Assembly: GCF_039621805.1 (NCBI RefSeq)
Contig: NZ_CP155073.1
Location: forward strand, 1,736,001-1,800,000
Source: Paraburkholderia sp. PREW-6R
GTDB taxonomy: Bacteria > Pseudomonadota > Gammaproteobacteria > Burkholderiales > Burkholderiaceae
DNA length: 64,000 bases
Reading direction: 5' to 3'
In this document: piece by piece, positions 33,568-42,637 of the stretch
Layout of the letters: every line of letters begins with the position of its first letter
How positions within the stretch are numbered: position 1 is the stretch's first letter
The notes under the pieces: model-generated
The model's database searches: none
Seen by the model: the letters and a program-made list of their open reading frames with translations, nothing else
Told to the model about the DNA's origin: nothing
Made by a program: the position numbers and the translations under genes

Positions 33568-35007
33568 ATGGCCCTTTTGCCTGCGACCGTCCGCCGCAGA
33601 TCCGCCTTCATGCCTGCCGTCCAGAAAGCTCTGATTGCGCCCCTTATCGTCGCCTGCGCGATGTTCATGGAGGCCGTCGATGCGAATGTGATCGTGACCG
33701 CGCTGCCGTCCATGGCGCGCGACTTCGGGCGCGATCCGGTCACGCTGAAAATCGCGGTCACGAGCTACGTGCTGGGCCTTGGCGTGTTCATTCCGGTCTG
33801 TGGCTGGCTCGCCGACCGGTTTGGTGCGCGCACCGTTTTCCGCACGGCAATCGGCATTTTCGTGGCCGGTTCGCTACTGTGCGCGGCTTCCGGCTCGCTT
33901 GCCACGTTCACGTTGGCGCGTTTCGTCCAGGGCGTAGGCGGCGCGATGATGGTTCCGGTCGGCCGGATCATCATCTTTCGCGTGGTGCACAAATCCGACT
34001 TCATTCGCGCGATGAACTACCTGAGTGTGCCCGCCATGCTTGGCCCCGCGGCCGGCCCGTTGTTAGGCGGGTTCATCACCACCTATCTGCACTGGCGGCT
34101 GATTTTCTTCATCAACGTGCCGATCGGCATTCTCGGCATCTATCTGACCAACCGTCATATCGCCAATACGCGTGAGCCCGACCCCGGTCCGCTCGACTGG
34201 ATCGGCTTTTTCCTTTCGGCCGCGGGCGCGGTGCTGTTGCTGCTCGGTCTTTCGCTGGTCGGTGGAGAGCTGATCTCAAACGGCAAAGCGTTCAGCATGT
34301 GCGCGTGCGGCGCCCTGCTGCTGCTGATCTATGTCGCGTACGCGAAGCGTGTGCCGCTTCCGTTGCTCGACCTGCGCTTCTTCAAGGTGCCGACCTTCCA
34401 GGCAAGTGTGCTGGGCGGTTCGCTGTTCCGGATCGGCCTGGGTGCGCTGCCCTTCCTGCTGCCGCTGCTGCTGCAGGAGGGCCACGGCATGAGCGCGTTC
34501 CAGTCCGGGCTGATCACCTGCGCATCGGCGTTCGGCGGGATGTTCATGCGCACGGTGGCCTCGCGCGTGTTGCATCGCTTTGGCTTTCGCTCCGTGCTGG
34601 CGGTCAACGCGGCGCTGTCGGGGGTGTCGATTGCGGCGTGCGGGCTATTTTTTCCCGGCACGCCGACGTGGATCATCTGGGTCGTCGTGCTGCTAGGCGG
34701 CTTTTTTCCGGCGCTTCAGTTTACGAGCCTCAACTCGCTGACCTACGCGGAAATCGCGAGCCGCGACGTGGGTCGCGCAACGAGCCTCGGCAGCGTCGTG
34801 CAACAGATGTCATTGGGGCTTGGCGTGACCGTCGGCGGTATCGTGCTGCAGATCGCGCGCTCGCTCAATGGTCATCCGAGCATCATGTGGTCGGATTTCT
34901 GGCCGGCATTTCTCGTGGTGGGCTTGTGCTCGTTCGCATCGATCCCCGTCACGCTGCGTTTGCCGCATCGTGCAGGCGAAGAGATTTCCCGCGGCGGCCG
35001 CGGCTGA
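33568..35007 (+). CDS. MFS drug-efflux transporter, DHA2 (EmrB/QacA) family
   Basis: This is a 479-residue inner-membrane proton antiporter with about 14 TM segments. Motif A appears as GWLADRFGARTVF, motif C-like GPAAGPLLGGFI in TM5, and FQGVGGAMMVPVGRI-type sequence in TM4. Such pumps export hydrophobic drugs or dyes, but the substrate cannot be predicted. It resembles the second pump at 42638-44038 along the whole length. An alternative start is the Met at 33610. It converges with the glycosyltransferase gene at 35025. No membrane-fusion partner is adjacent. Confidence 0.9.
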   Translation: MALLPATVRRRSAFMPAVQKALIAPLIVACAMFMEAVDANVIVTALPSMARDFGRDPVTLKIAVTSYVLGLGVFIPVCGWLADRFGARTVFRTAIGIFVAGSLLCAASGSLATFTLARFVQGVGGAMMVPVGRIIIFRVVHKSDFIRAMNYLSVPAMLGPAAGPLLGGFITTYLHWRLIFFINVPIGILGIYLTNRHIANTREPDPGPLDWIGFFLSAAGAVLLLLGLSLVGGELISNGKAFSMCACGALLLLIYVAYAKRVPLPLLDLRFFKVPTFQASVLGGSLFRIGLGALPFLLPLLLQEGHGMSAFQSGLITCASAFGGMFMRTVASRVLHRFGFRSVLAVNAALSGVSIAACGLFFPGTPTWIIWVVVLLGGFFPALQFTSLNSLTYAEIASRDVGRATSLGSVVQQMSLGLGVTVGGIVLQIARSLNGHPSIMWSDFWPAFLVVGLCSFASIPVTLRLPHRAGEEISRGGRG

Positions 35008-35024
35008 ATTCAGCCGCCGCATGG

Positions 35025-35678
35025 TCAACCGCTCGCCCACGCAACCAGTGTATCGCCGAAACCGCCACGCGCGCGCGCAGCAGCCCGCGCGCTGGTAATC
35101 ACGCGCGGTGCCGCGCTCCACGCAATGCGCGCGCCAATCGCGATCAACCTGTCGACAAGCGCGACGTCCTCACTGCACTTGAGCGGCGGAAAGCCGCCCG
35201 CGCGCCGGTACGCATCCGCCGACACGCCGAGATTCGCGCCGTGGATGTGACGGTGGCCGTCGGCATCGACGTAGGTTTTGCGAAAGTACTCGCGCACGCT
35301 AAGCGGATGCTGCGTCCAGTCGTCGACGGCAATCGAGCCGCACACCGCATCGGCACCGAGCGACAGCTGCGCGACGAGCCAGCCTGGCGAAACGCGGCTG
35401 TCAGCGTCGGTGAACGCAAGCCAGCGCGCGCCTTCGGCGAGCAGCAGATCCGCGCCTGTCGCCCGTGCAATGCCGACGTTGCGCGCTTTCAGATTCAGGG
35501 TCTCGACCCCATACGCACGCGCGATCGCACCGCTGAAGTCGTCGCATGCATCGAGTACGACCACGATGCGCACGGTTTCTCCCGCGAGATCCTCGTGGCG
35601 CGACGCTTCGATCAACGCCGCGAGACACGGCGCGAGCAGCGCCTCTTCGTTATGGGCAGGTACGATCACGCCGATCAT
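35025..35678 (-). CDS. Family-2 glycosyltransferase of an unassigned operon
   Basis: This is a 217-residue soluble GT-A glycosyltransferase (MIGVIVPAHNEEALLAPCL at the start, FTDADSRVSPGWL as metal-binding DxD-like segment, HIHGANLGVSADAYRRAGGF and SEDVALVDRL further on). Its ATG overlaps the preceding methyltransferase stop (ATGA), so it is the last gene of a three-gene operon with an acyl-CoA dehydrogenase and a NodS-type methyltransferase. No TM helices are seen. Sugar donor and acceptor unknown. Confidence 0.87.
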   Translation of the reverse strand: MIGVIVPAHNEEALLAPCLAALIEASRHEDLAGETVRIVVVLDACDDFSGAIARAYGVETLNLKARNVGIARATGADLLLAEGARWLAFTDADSRVSPGWLVAQLSLGADAVCGSIAVDDWTQHPLSVREYFRKTYVDADGHRHIHGANLGVSADAYRRAGGFPPLKCSEDVALVDRLIAIGARIAWSAAPRVITSARAAARARGGFGDTLVAWASG

Positions 35679-36307
35679 AGAAGCCCCTCGCGTTGCGCAA
35701 CCGAACGGGCGTCGCGCGACCACACGTCGATCAGCAGATCGGCGTCGTCGTGATGCGCGAGACGCGTCAGGCCGCAGCGCGCATCGAAAAGCGCATGCGC
35801 GGTGTCGGCAGATTCGAGCGCTTCGGCGAAAGGCCTGCGCCAGTGACAGGCGAGCAGCGTGCCGTCCGTCGTGAGCGACGCCGCAATGCGCGCGGCCAGT
35901 GTTTCGAGCGCGGCCGCGTCGAGGTAATACGCGAATTCGCTGATCACGATCAGATCGAACGGCCCCGCCTCCGTCGGCCACTCCTGCGGCACCGTGCGCC
36001 GTTCCACGCGGACATGCGATGCGTCGGCCACCCGCTCACGCGCCAGTTGCACCGCGCGCTCATGCAGATCGGCGGCCAGCAGAATGTCGCAACGTTTCGC
36101 GAGTTCGGCCGTCAGTTCGCCATTCGCGCAGCCGGGCTCGAATGCATTGCGATAGCGCGGACGCGGCAGCAGTGCGAGCGTCAATGCGCGCTTGCGGCTT
36201 TCATACCAGCCTTCCCGCAGATTCCACGGGTCGTCGGACTGTTTGTAGAGTTCGTCGAAATAAGCAGCCGGCGAATCGATGTCGGCGCGTCGGGTCAGAG
36301 CGTCCAT
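35675..36307 (-). CDS. NodS-type SAM-dependent methyltransferase
   Basis: This is a 210-residue class I methyltransferase. The N-terminal AYFDELYKQSDDPWNLREGWY and RKRALTLALLP resemble the NodS/nodulation-S family; motif I is FEPGCANGELTAELA, followed by DLHERAV and FDLIVISEFAYYLD. NodS itself N-methylates chito-oligosaccharide amino groups in rhizobial Nod factors; here no nodBC genes are present, so another amino-sugar-like substrate is possible. It overlaps the dehydrogenase upstream by 13 bp and the glycosyltransferase downstream by 4 bp. Confidence 0.87.
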   Translation of the reverse strand: MDALTRRADIDSPAAYFDELYKQSDDPWNLREGWYESRKRALTLALLPRPRYRNAFEPGCANGELTAELAKRCDILLAADLHERAVQLARERVADASHVRVERRTVPQEWPTEAGPFDLIVISEFAYYLDAAALETLAARIAASLTTDGTLLACHWRRPFAEALESADTAHALFDARCGLTRLAHHDDADLLIDVWSRDARSVAQREGLL

Positions 36308-37536
36308 GGCGTGCCTCCCGTTGGCGAACCTGCATTGACGATGTCCGCAGCGTGCGGGTCGGAGGCGGACTCGCGGCCTGCGGCGACAATGGATTCTCCT
36401 AGCGCGGCCAGGTCGCGTTCCGCGTGGCTCTGCCGTAGAAACACGGGCAGATCGGCAAGCGCGCGCGCAAAACGTGCATCGCGGCACAACGGCCCCGCAC
36501 CGAGTGTGCGGGTGGCGTGCTGCATCACGGCCGTGGCGGCCTCTTCCACCACGAGCCGCGCACGCATCGCCTCGCGCTGCGCATTGGCAAGCGGGTTCGC
36601 GTCAATCTGCGCGGCCGTTTCGCGCAACACCGCTGCGGCGCCGGCGAGCGCAACTTCAACTGCGCCAAGATGCGCGAGTCGATGCGGGTCCGCGCGTTGT
36701 ATCGACGCGTCGCGCAACATCCGGCCGATCTGTGCGGCTGCCCCATACCAGCAGGCGGCGATGCCGGCGCCACCCTGCCAGAAGCCCGGACGGCGCACAT
36801 AGTCGTGCGCCTCTCCCACGAGCGTCGCATGCGCATGGTCGAACGTGATGTCCGCGCTGGCCGTCGCCTGCATGCCGACCGCCTGCCACTTCGACGCGTC
36901 GACGGAGATAGACGGCTGATCCATCGACACGGCGGCCAGCACGGGCTCGTCGTCGAGCCATACGGTGACGAGCGCATGGGTGACTACTCCCGCGCCCGAG
37001 CACCAGGCTTTCGTACCGGTCAGATCAAGGAGACCGTCATTGCTTCGTCCTCCTATCCTGTTTGCCTGAACGCGCGCGTCGGGCGGCTCCGCGGCCCACG
37101 TGGCCCAGCGGCTGCCTGCCGGCGGCGTGGGGCCATGCAATTCGGCGAGGATCGCGAGCGCGTCGGTGTGACCTTCGAACAGCTTCACAAGACCAAGGTC
37201 ACAAGCGGCGACGCGCGCCAACACCCGCCAGCGCAGCAATGTCTGGCCATGGCCTGGCAGCGGTAAAGCCGGCGCGCGATCAAAACCACGCTCAACCAGA
37301 TTCCGAAGGACGTCACCGAGTGCGAGCGGATCGTTGGCGTCAAAACGCGTGGCGCGCAGCAATGCTTCCAGCGTGCCGTATCCGGTTGCGGGGTCCCCAT
37401 CGGGATGGGAAGCGCGCGCGCCAGTCGCCGCGCTCTCCATGTTGCGTGCCTTCGCAAGCGAATCGCGATCGACGGCGCGACCGGTTTGCGGGGGCCGCGC
37501 GTGAGCGCTGGCCGGACGATCACGCGTATCGAGCAT
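36295..37536 (-). CDS. Acyl-CoA dehydrogenase-like flavoprotein
   Basis: This is a 413-residue protein of the acyl-CoA dehydrogenase superfamily, with a helical N-terminal domain (about 20-130), a middle beta-domain (LTGTKAWCSGAGVVTHALVT near 145-165, with the FAD-contacting WCSGA) and a C-terminal helical domain (GGAGIAACWYGAAAQIG onward). Similarity to canonical members looks low, and the catalytic Glu could not be placed. A GGGAGG ribosome-binding site precedes the ATG at 37536. It is first in the operon with the NodS-type methyltransferase and glycosyltransferase, an odd partnership that argues against simple beta-oxidation. Confidence 0.82.
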   Translation of the reverse strand: MLDTRDRPASAHARPPQTGRAVDRDSLAKARNMESAATGARASHPDGDPATGYGTLEALLRATRFDANDPLALGDVLRNLVERGFDRAPALPLPGHGQTLLRWRVLARVAACDLGLVKLFEGHTDALAILAELHGPTPPAGSRWATWAAEPPDARVQANRIGGRSNDGLLDLTGTKAWCSGAGVVTHALVTVWLDDEPVLAAVSMDQPSISVDASKWQAVGMQATASADITFDHAHATLVGEAHDYVRRPGFWQGGAGIAACWYGAAAQIGRMLRDASIQRADPHRLAHLGAVEVALAGAAAVLRETAAQIDANPLANAQREAMRARLVVEEAATAVMQHATRTLGAGPLCRDARFARALADLPVFLRQSHAERDLAALGESIVAAGRESASDPHAADIVNAGSPTGGTPWTL

Positions 37537-37773
37537 CGTGCCTCCCTGTAGCAGTGCGAGCTAAGTCTGTTTATTCGGCTGGCTGCAAAATAAGGTTTCT
37601 GCGGCCCATGACGAGAAACAGCAAGCAGCGTGCCTTATCGCACGACGGCTCGCAGACTCTGAAACCCGGAAGGGGAAACAACGACGCAACGCGCCGGAAT
37701 CGGCGCGCTTCGAATCATCTGAACGTAACGAGGTGGGGAAAGGATCGCGCAGGCGCTCTCCCGACCCGTGGCG

Positions 37774-39756
37774 TTAATCGCCGCCGCGGGCGCTGCGCAG
37801 CGCCTGGACCTGCGCAAGCAGCGTGTCGAACTGCGACAGTTCGACCGGCTTCACAAGATGCGCATCAAAGCCGGCGTCACGGGTGCGCTGACGGTCGCTA
37901 TCCTGGCCAAAGCCGGTCATCGCGGCATACAGGGTGTTCACCAGTTCAGGCATTTCGCGCAACGCCGCGATCGTTGCGTAGCCATCCATTTTCGGCATCG
38001 CAATGTCGATCACCGCAAAATGCGGTACGAAGCGCGGCGCCATATGAACCGCCTGTTCGCCTTCGTACGCGATTCGCACTTCGTGACCCTTCAGTTCCAG
38101 CAGCATGGCAAGACTGTCGGCCGAGTCGCGGTTATCGTCGACGAGCAGAATGCGCAGCGGCGCAACTTCACCCGCACTCTCCGACGACTCGGGCTGCGCT
38201 CCTGCTTTGCCGCTCGCCGACACCCCTGCCAGCGGCAGACTGAGCGTGAACACGCTGCCGCGCCCCGGCCCCTCGCTGCTCGCGATGATGCTGCCGCCAT
38301 GCATGTCGATCAGCGACTTGCAAAGCGTGAGTCCAATGCCCAGTCCGCCCTCGCCGGCATTCACACTGCTCTTTTCCTGCGCAAAGAGTTCGAAAATCGA
38401 ATCGAGCGCGCGCACCGGAATGCCACAACCGGAGTCGCGCACTTCCAGCACGGCCATCGTGCAATGGATGCTGCCGTTGACTTCGATCCGGCTGTTCAGC
38501 GGCGAGAACTTGGATGCGTTATGCAGCAGGTTTTGCAGCACCTGCACGAGACGCACCATGTCGCCGCGCACGATCACCGGCTCGGCCGGCATGGACGATA
38601 TGACCTGCTGGCCGTGCGCGTCAGTAAAGGGGCGCGCCGCTTCAATACCGCGCGCTACCAGCTCGCCCAGATCGACCGGCGCGAAGCGCAGCTCCACCTT
38701 GTCCGACATGATCCGGCCGACGTCGAGCAGATCGTCGACGAGCCGCGTTAGATGCGTCACCTGCCGGTCGATCATGTCGCGCGAGCGGGCTACCGTCGGA
38801 CTTACCCCTGTTTCCAGCCGCAGCGCGCCCACCGCGTTGCGAACCGGCGCAAGCGGATTGCGCAACTCGTGCGCGAGCGTTGCGAGGAAGCGCCGCATGC
38901 TCTCGCCCGAGCGCTCCAGTTCTTCCCGCTGACGCCGCTCGGTCAGATCGCGCGTGACTTTCGCAAAACCCCGCAGTCTGTTTGTTTCGTCATACACCGC
39001 GGTGAGGTTCACGTTGGCCCAGAAGGCCGTACCGTCCTTGCGCACGCGCCAGCCTTCCTCTTCGACATGGCCAAGCTGACGGGCAATCGCGAGTTCCCGC
39101 GCCGGTTTGCCGGCGGCTGCCTCCTCGGGTAGATAGAACGTGGAAAAGTGCCGTCCAATAATGTCCTCGCGAGGATAGCCCTTGATGCGCTCCGCGCCCG
39201 CATTCCAGCTAACCACGTAGCCTTCCGGATCCAGCATGAAGATCGCGTAGTCCTTCACGCTGTGCACGAGCAGACGAAAGCGCTCCTCGCTTTGCCGCAG
39301 CGCTTCGAGGTATTCGCGTTGCGCGGTCAGATCGCGCGTGATCTTCGCGAATCCGGTAAGCACGCCGGCGCTGTTGCGAATGGCCGTGATCACCACGTTC
39401 GACCAGAACATCGTGCCGTCCTTGCGCACGCGCCAGCCTTCGTCCTCGAAACGGCCCGTGAGCGACGCCTGCTGCAGTTCATAAGCAGGCCAGCCGCGCG
39501 CGTTCGCTTCTTCCGTATAAAAACGTGAAAAATGTTGTCCGATGATTTCGTGTTCTGCGTAACCATTCAGCTTTTGCGCACCGGCATTCCAGCTGACGAT
39601 GCAGCCGTGTGGGTCGAGCAGAAAGATCGCATAGTCCTCGATTGCCTGGACGAGGTCGCCGTAGTTGACTTCGACCGGCACGGGTTTTCCGGCCACCTCC
39701 AGCGCAGCGCTGGAGTCGTGGCTCTGAGCGGCGGGTGAAACTGCTAGCTGATTCAT
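37774..39756 (-). CDS. PAS-PAS hybrid histidine kinase with C-terminal receiver
   Basis: This is a 660-residue soluble hybrid kinase. It has two PAS domains with PAC motifs (about 30-150 and 160-275; both carry a SWNAGA(Q/E)(K/R) motif and a WRVRKDGT segment), a HisKA domain with His at about 295 (LAHELRNPLAPVRNAVG), a HATPase (NLLHNASKFSP, GGLGIGLTLCKSL) and a C-terminal receiver with Asp near 585 (AVIDIAMPKMDG). No TM segment is seen, so it senses an intracellular signal, perhaps redox, light or ligand by the PAS domains. The two PAS units are close duplicates. No adjacent output gene is obvious. Confidence 0.92.
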   Translation of the reverse strand: MNQLAVSPAAQSHDSSAALEVAGKPVPVEVNYGDLVQAIEDYAIFLLDPHGCIVSWNAGAQKLNGYAEHEIIGQHFSRFYTEEANARGWPAYELQQASLTGRFEDEGWRVRKDGTMFWSNVVITAIRNSAGVLTGFAKITRDLTAQREYLEALRQSEERFRLLVHSVKDYAIFMLDPEGYVVSWNAGAERIKGYPREDIIGRHFSTFYLPEEAAAGKPARELAIARQLGHVEEEGWRVRKDGTAFWANVNLTAVYDETNRLRGFAKVTRDLTERRQREELERSGESMRRFLATLAHELRNPLAPVRNAVGALRLETGVSPTVARSRDMIDRQVTHLTRLVDDLLDVGRIMSDKVELRFAPVDLGELVARGIEAARPFTDAHGQQVISSMPAEPVIVRGDMVRLVQVLQNLLHNASKFSPLNSRIEVNGSIHCTMAVLEVRDSGCGIPVRALDSIFELFAQEKSSVNAGEGGLGIGLTLCKSLIDMHGGSIIASSEGPGRGSVFTLSLPLAGVSASGKAGAQPESSESAGEVAPLRILLVDDNRDSADSLAMLLELKGHEVRIAYEGEQAVHMAPRFVPHFAVIDIAMPKMDGYATIAALREMPELVNTLYAAMTGFGQDSDRQRTRDAGFDAHLVKPVELSQFDTLLAQVQALRSARGGD

Positions 39757-39899
39757 GATGATGACGGATGAGGATCAAGTCAAAGCATACACCGGCCGCA
39801 GACCACCGCTTCGCATCCCGCACTTTGTCCGGCGGAGCCGGTCGGGCCCCGGAATTGCTACTGTGGCAAATGCGTCAATCATTAAAACAGGAGCTCCAA

Positions 39900-40136
39900 T
39901 TGAAACGCGTATTCACTAGCTTGTCCCTCGCGGCGCTGCTCGCCTTTGTCCATACGGCCGCGCAGGCAGAAGGCTGCACCAAGGGTGCGGCGGTTGGCGG
40001 CGTCACCGGCCATGTTGCGGGCGACCACGGCGTCGCAGGCGCCGCAGCGGGATGCGCCATTGGCCATCACGAGGCCAAGAAGAAGGACAAGGCGGCCAGC
40101 GCCGCCGCAGCGGCGAGTGGAACGGCAGGCAAATAA
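39900..40136 (+). CDS. Small exported glycine-zipper protein
   Basis: The protein has 78 residues from the TTG at 39900, which has AGGAG seven bases upstream. It carries a signal peptide (about 1-22, ending AAQA), two Cys, and a glycine-zipper-like segment (GAAVGGVTGHVAGDHGVAG) that also holds His residues, then a Lys/Ala-rich tail. Members of this type insert in or associate with membranes. An ATG at 39768 in the same frame lies over the divergent region and is unlikely. A strong terminator follows. Confidence 0.75.
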   Translation: MKRVFTSLSLAALLAFVHTAAQAEGCTKGAAVGGVTGHVAGDHGVAGAAAGCAIGHHEAKKKDKAASAAAAASGTAGK

Positions 40137-40150
40137 CCGGTTGTAAAAAA

Positions 40151-40182
40151 GCCCGGCAGTGACGCGACCGTCACTGCCGGGC
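40151..40182. terminator. Strong bidirectional terminator
   Basis: A perfect 14-bp stem (GCCCGGCAGTGACG with its complement, loop CGAC) is followed by TTTTGTTTT on the plus strand and by TTTTTT on the minus strand. It serves the glycine-zipper gene and possibly the convergent ferredoxin-NADP reductase gene. Confidence 0.9.
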
Positions 40183-40282
40183 TTTTGTTTTGTCGGACGT
40201 GGTGAGCAAGTCGAGCAGTTGAACACCAACTCCAGGTCAAGCCGAGGCCGCACCGCAAGACTATGCAGGCATGGGAACGCGA

Positions 40283-41353
40283 TCAGCCCGCCGCGCCCAC
40301 TTTCTCCGCGAGCTTCGCGTCATAGCTGGAATGAACGTGCACCCGTTTCCTGTCCGGATACGCGTAGGTGTACGCCTTGCGCAGCGCGAGCGACGCCTCA
40401 TGGAAGCCGGACAGAATCAGCTTCTGTTTGTTCGGATAATTGGCGATGTCGCCGACCGCGAAAATCCCCTGCCGCGAACTTTCGTAAAAAGATGTGTCGA
40501 CGTCGACCCGGCCGCCATGAATCGCGAGCCCCCATTGCGCGATCGGGCCGAGATCCGCCACGAGTCCATACAACACCACCAGATGCTCCGCATCGCGTTG
40601 CGTTTCCCCTTCGACATGACGCAACGTGATCGACTTCAACACGCCGCCCTCCTCGGCGAGCGCTGAAATCGCGCCGACGATAAAGTCCATTTCGCCCGCT
40701 GCGACCGCGCGCTGCATCAGTTCGACACTCGAATCCGCTGCGCTGAATCCCTTGCGCCGATGGACCAGCGTCACGCGTCGCGCGACCTTGCGCAGCGCCA
40801 GTGCCCAGTCGAGCGCCGAGTCGCCGCCGCCGGCCACCACCACGTTTTTGTCCGCGAAATCGGCGAGACGCTGCACGCTGTAATGCACGTGCCGCGATTC
40901 GAGCGGCACCGCCTCGGCCAGCGCCAGCTTTTGCGGCACGAATGCGCCATTGCCGGCCGCCAGAAGAATGGACGCGACGTCGAACACGAGGCCGCGATCG
41001 GTACGCACCGTCCAGCGCCCGTCGTCGCGCTGCTCGACCGACTCGACGCGTTGTTCCAGATGAATCGGCACGTCGAACGGTTTGCATTGCGCGAGCAGTC
41101 GGTCCACCAGTTCTCGCGCAGTGCACGAGGGTATCGCGGGAATGTCGTAGATCGGCTTGTCGGGATAGAGCTCGATGCACTGGCCGCCCACCTTGCCGAG
41201 CACATCGACGATCTGGCACGAGAGGCCGATCACGCCCGCTTCGAACGCGGCGAAAAGGCCGACAGGTCCGGCGCCGACGATCAGGACGTCGGAGCGCACG
41301 GGTGAACCGGAGGGGTCGGCACCGGCGTGTGCTGCGGGGTTGGCGGCTGTCAT
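40283..41353 (-). CDS. Thioredoxin-reductase-like ferredoxin--NADP reductase
   Basis: This is a 356-residue FAD/NADP oxidoreductase. The FAD motif is VLIVGAGPVGLFAAFEAG and the NADP motif VVVAGGGDSALDWALAL, followed by VHRRKGFSA; the C-terminal FAVGDIANYPNKQKLI is also conserved. It lacks the redox CxxC of thioredoxin reductase, as expected of the YumC-type (type 2) ferredoxin-NADP reductases. GAGA precedes the ATG. It is monocistronic on the minus strand; the partner ferredoxin is not in the window. Confidence 0.92.
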   Translation of the reverse strand: MTAANPAAHAGADPSGSPVRSDVLIVGAGPVGLFAAFEAGVIGLSCQIVDVLGKVGGQCIELYPDKPIYDIPAIPSCTARELVDRLLAQCKPFDVPIHLEQRVESVEQRDDGRWTVRTDRGLVFDVASILLAAGNGAFVPQKLALAEAVPLESRHVHYSVQRLADFADKNVVVAGGGDSALDWALALRKVARRVTLVHRRKGFSAADSSVELMQRAVAAGEMDFIVGAISALAEEGGVLKSITLRHVEGETQRDAEHLVVLYGLVADLGPIAQWGLAIHGGRVDVDTSFYESSRQGIFAVGDIANYPNKQKLILSGFHEASLALRKAYTYAYPDRKRVHVHSSYDAKLAEKVGAAG

Positions 41354-41596
41354 GTTGCGATCTCATTGAATACGTGAGTAGCCCACCATACACAAGCGCC
41401 GCGCACTGGGCAACGATGCCATTACATCGCGTAAGGACGATCCGTTCCCGCGCGCAATCGCGCCGAGACCAGATTCAGCTCCATGAATTGATCTGGAGTC
41501 CGATTCATCCTGTCGGGTCGCATAAAATCGCTTATGGCCACCGAACCTGCCAGACCTACTCAAGCCGCGCCACGGCATGACAACCTCGCGCGGCAC

Positions 41597-42457
41597 TCAC
41601 TCACCGATCCATGAACCACGCAGATCGCTGTCGTGCAGCAGTTGCAGCAGCGTTCCCGCGGGGCGGCTGAGCCGCCGGGCCGCCAGCGCGATGAATTCCA
41701 CCGACGGCAACGCCGGCAGACTCGCCGCATTCACGGGCGGCGCAAGGCCGCGCGCGCTCAGATATTGCGGCCTCACCGTCACACCGAGGCCGCCGCGCGC
41801 CGCCGCGATGCAACCCGCGTGACTGCTGCTCGTGCACACCAGTTGCCAGCTGAAACCCGCTTCGGCCAGCGCATCCAGCACGACGGCGCGCGTCACGCTC
41901 GGTTCGGCGACCAGAATCAGCGGCAAAGGCTGGCTCAGATCGACGAGCGTGCCGGGACGTGCGAGCCATTCCAGCCTCCCCGTGAAAAGCGGCACGCCGC
42001 GCCGGTCGCCAAGCCGCCTCTTGCCGACCAGCAGATCGATCGTCCCTGCGTTCAGCAATTCATAGAGCTTGCCGGTCATGCCGATGGTGATTTCGAGTTC
42101 CACATCGGGATGGGCATCGCGAAACGCCGCGAGCACCGTGGGCAGCGGGCCGAGCGCGACGTCGTCGGACGAGCCCAGACGCACGCGCCCCTTCAGACGC
42201 GGTGCGCGAAACTGCGACTCCGCGCGGGCGAGCGCCTGGAGGATCACGCTTGCATGGGCGAGCATCGCCTCGCCGTCCGCCGTCAACGCGAGCGAATGGG
42301 TGTCCCGCACGAACAGGCGCCGTCCAACGCTTTCCTCGAGCCGCCGCACGTGTTCGCTGACGCTCGACTGCGTGAGGTCGAGCCGCCGCCCCGCCTCCGT
42401 GAAGCTGTGGCAGGCGGCGACGGTCGTGAAGGTCTTGAGCCAGATCGGATTAAGCAT
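41597..42457 (-). CDS. LysR-family regulator divergent from an MFS pump
   Basis: This is a 286-residue LysR-type regulator. The HTH covers about residues 2-60 (FTEAGRRLDLTQSSVSEHVRRLEESVG) and the effector domain follows from about 88. The start ATG at 42457 gives the usual MLNPIWLKTF N-terminus. It is divergent from the DHA2 pump at 42638 over 180 bp that contain a perfect 18-bp dyad, so it probably regulates the pump and itself. Inducer unknown. Confidence 0.9.
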   Translation of the reverse strand: MLNPIWLKTFTTVAACHSFTEAGRRLDLTQSSVSEHVRRLEESVGRRLFVRDTHSLALTADGEAMLAHASVILQALARAESQFRAPRLKGRVRLGSSDDVALGPLPTVLAAFRDAHPDVELEITIGMTGKLYELLNAGTIDLLVGKRRLGDRRGVPLFTGRLEWLARPGTLVDLSQPLPLILVAEPSVTRAVVLDALAEAGFSWQLVCTSSSHAGCIAAARGGLGVTVRPQYLSARGLAPPVNAASLPALPSVEFIALAARRLSRPAGTLLQLLHDSDLRGSWIGE

Positions 42458-42522
42458 AAAGGCATTGTCGCGCCGGTCATCGCCAATGTCGATAACAGTC
42501 AACGCAGCTAGCGGGGTTCCCG

Positions 42523-42540
42523 ATTGACGTGGATGTCAAT
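42523..42540. promoter_or_regulatory. Dyad operator candidate between LysR and MFS genes
   Basis: ATTGAC and GTCAAT flank six bases (GTGGAT), a perfect 18-bp dyad with the spacing of LysR recognition sites. It lies 66 bp from the LysR start and 98 bp from the pump start. Binding is inferred. Confidence 0.5.
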
Positions 42541-42637
42541 ATGATGACGAAATCCCCATGGATTTGCACGATGTCCGGCCAGAGCGCCGGGCGACATTTG
42601 GCTTATAAGGTTTTCCGGCCTCCCGGGCCTTCATCAC

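Noticed and set aside
34299..35753. Long plus-strand frame covering the end of the MFS gene and the glycosyltransferase
   Set aside because: It is out of frame with the MFS gene and antisense to the glycosyltransferase and methyltransferase genes, and its composition is not protein-like.
35025..37536. Nodulation-factor genes, suggested by the NodS-like methyltransferase
   Set aside because: No nodA, nodB, nodC or nod box was seen; the NodS fold is shared with many non-symbiotic methyltransferases.
37691..37706. GCGCCG-GAAT-CGGCGC hairpin after the PAS hybrid kinase
   Set aside because: Only six base pairs and no T run; too weak to list as a terminator.
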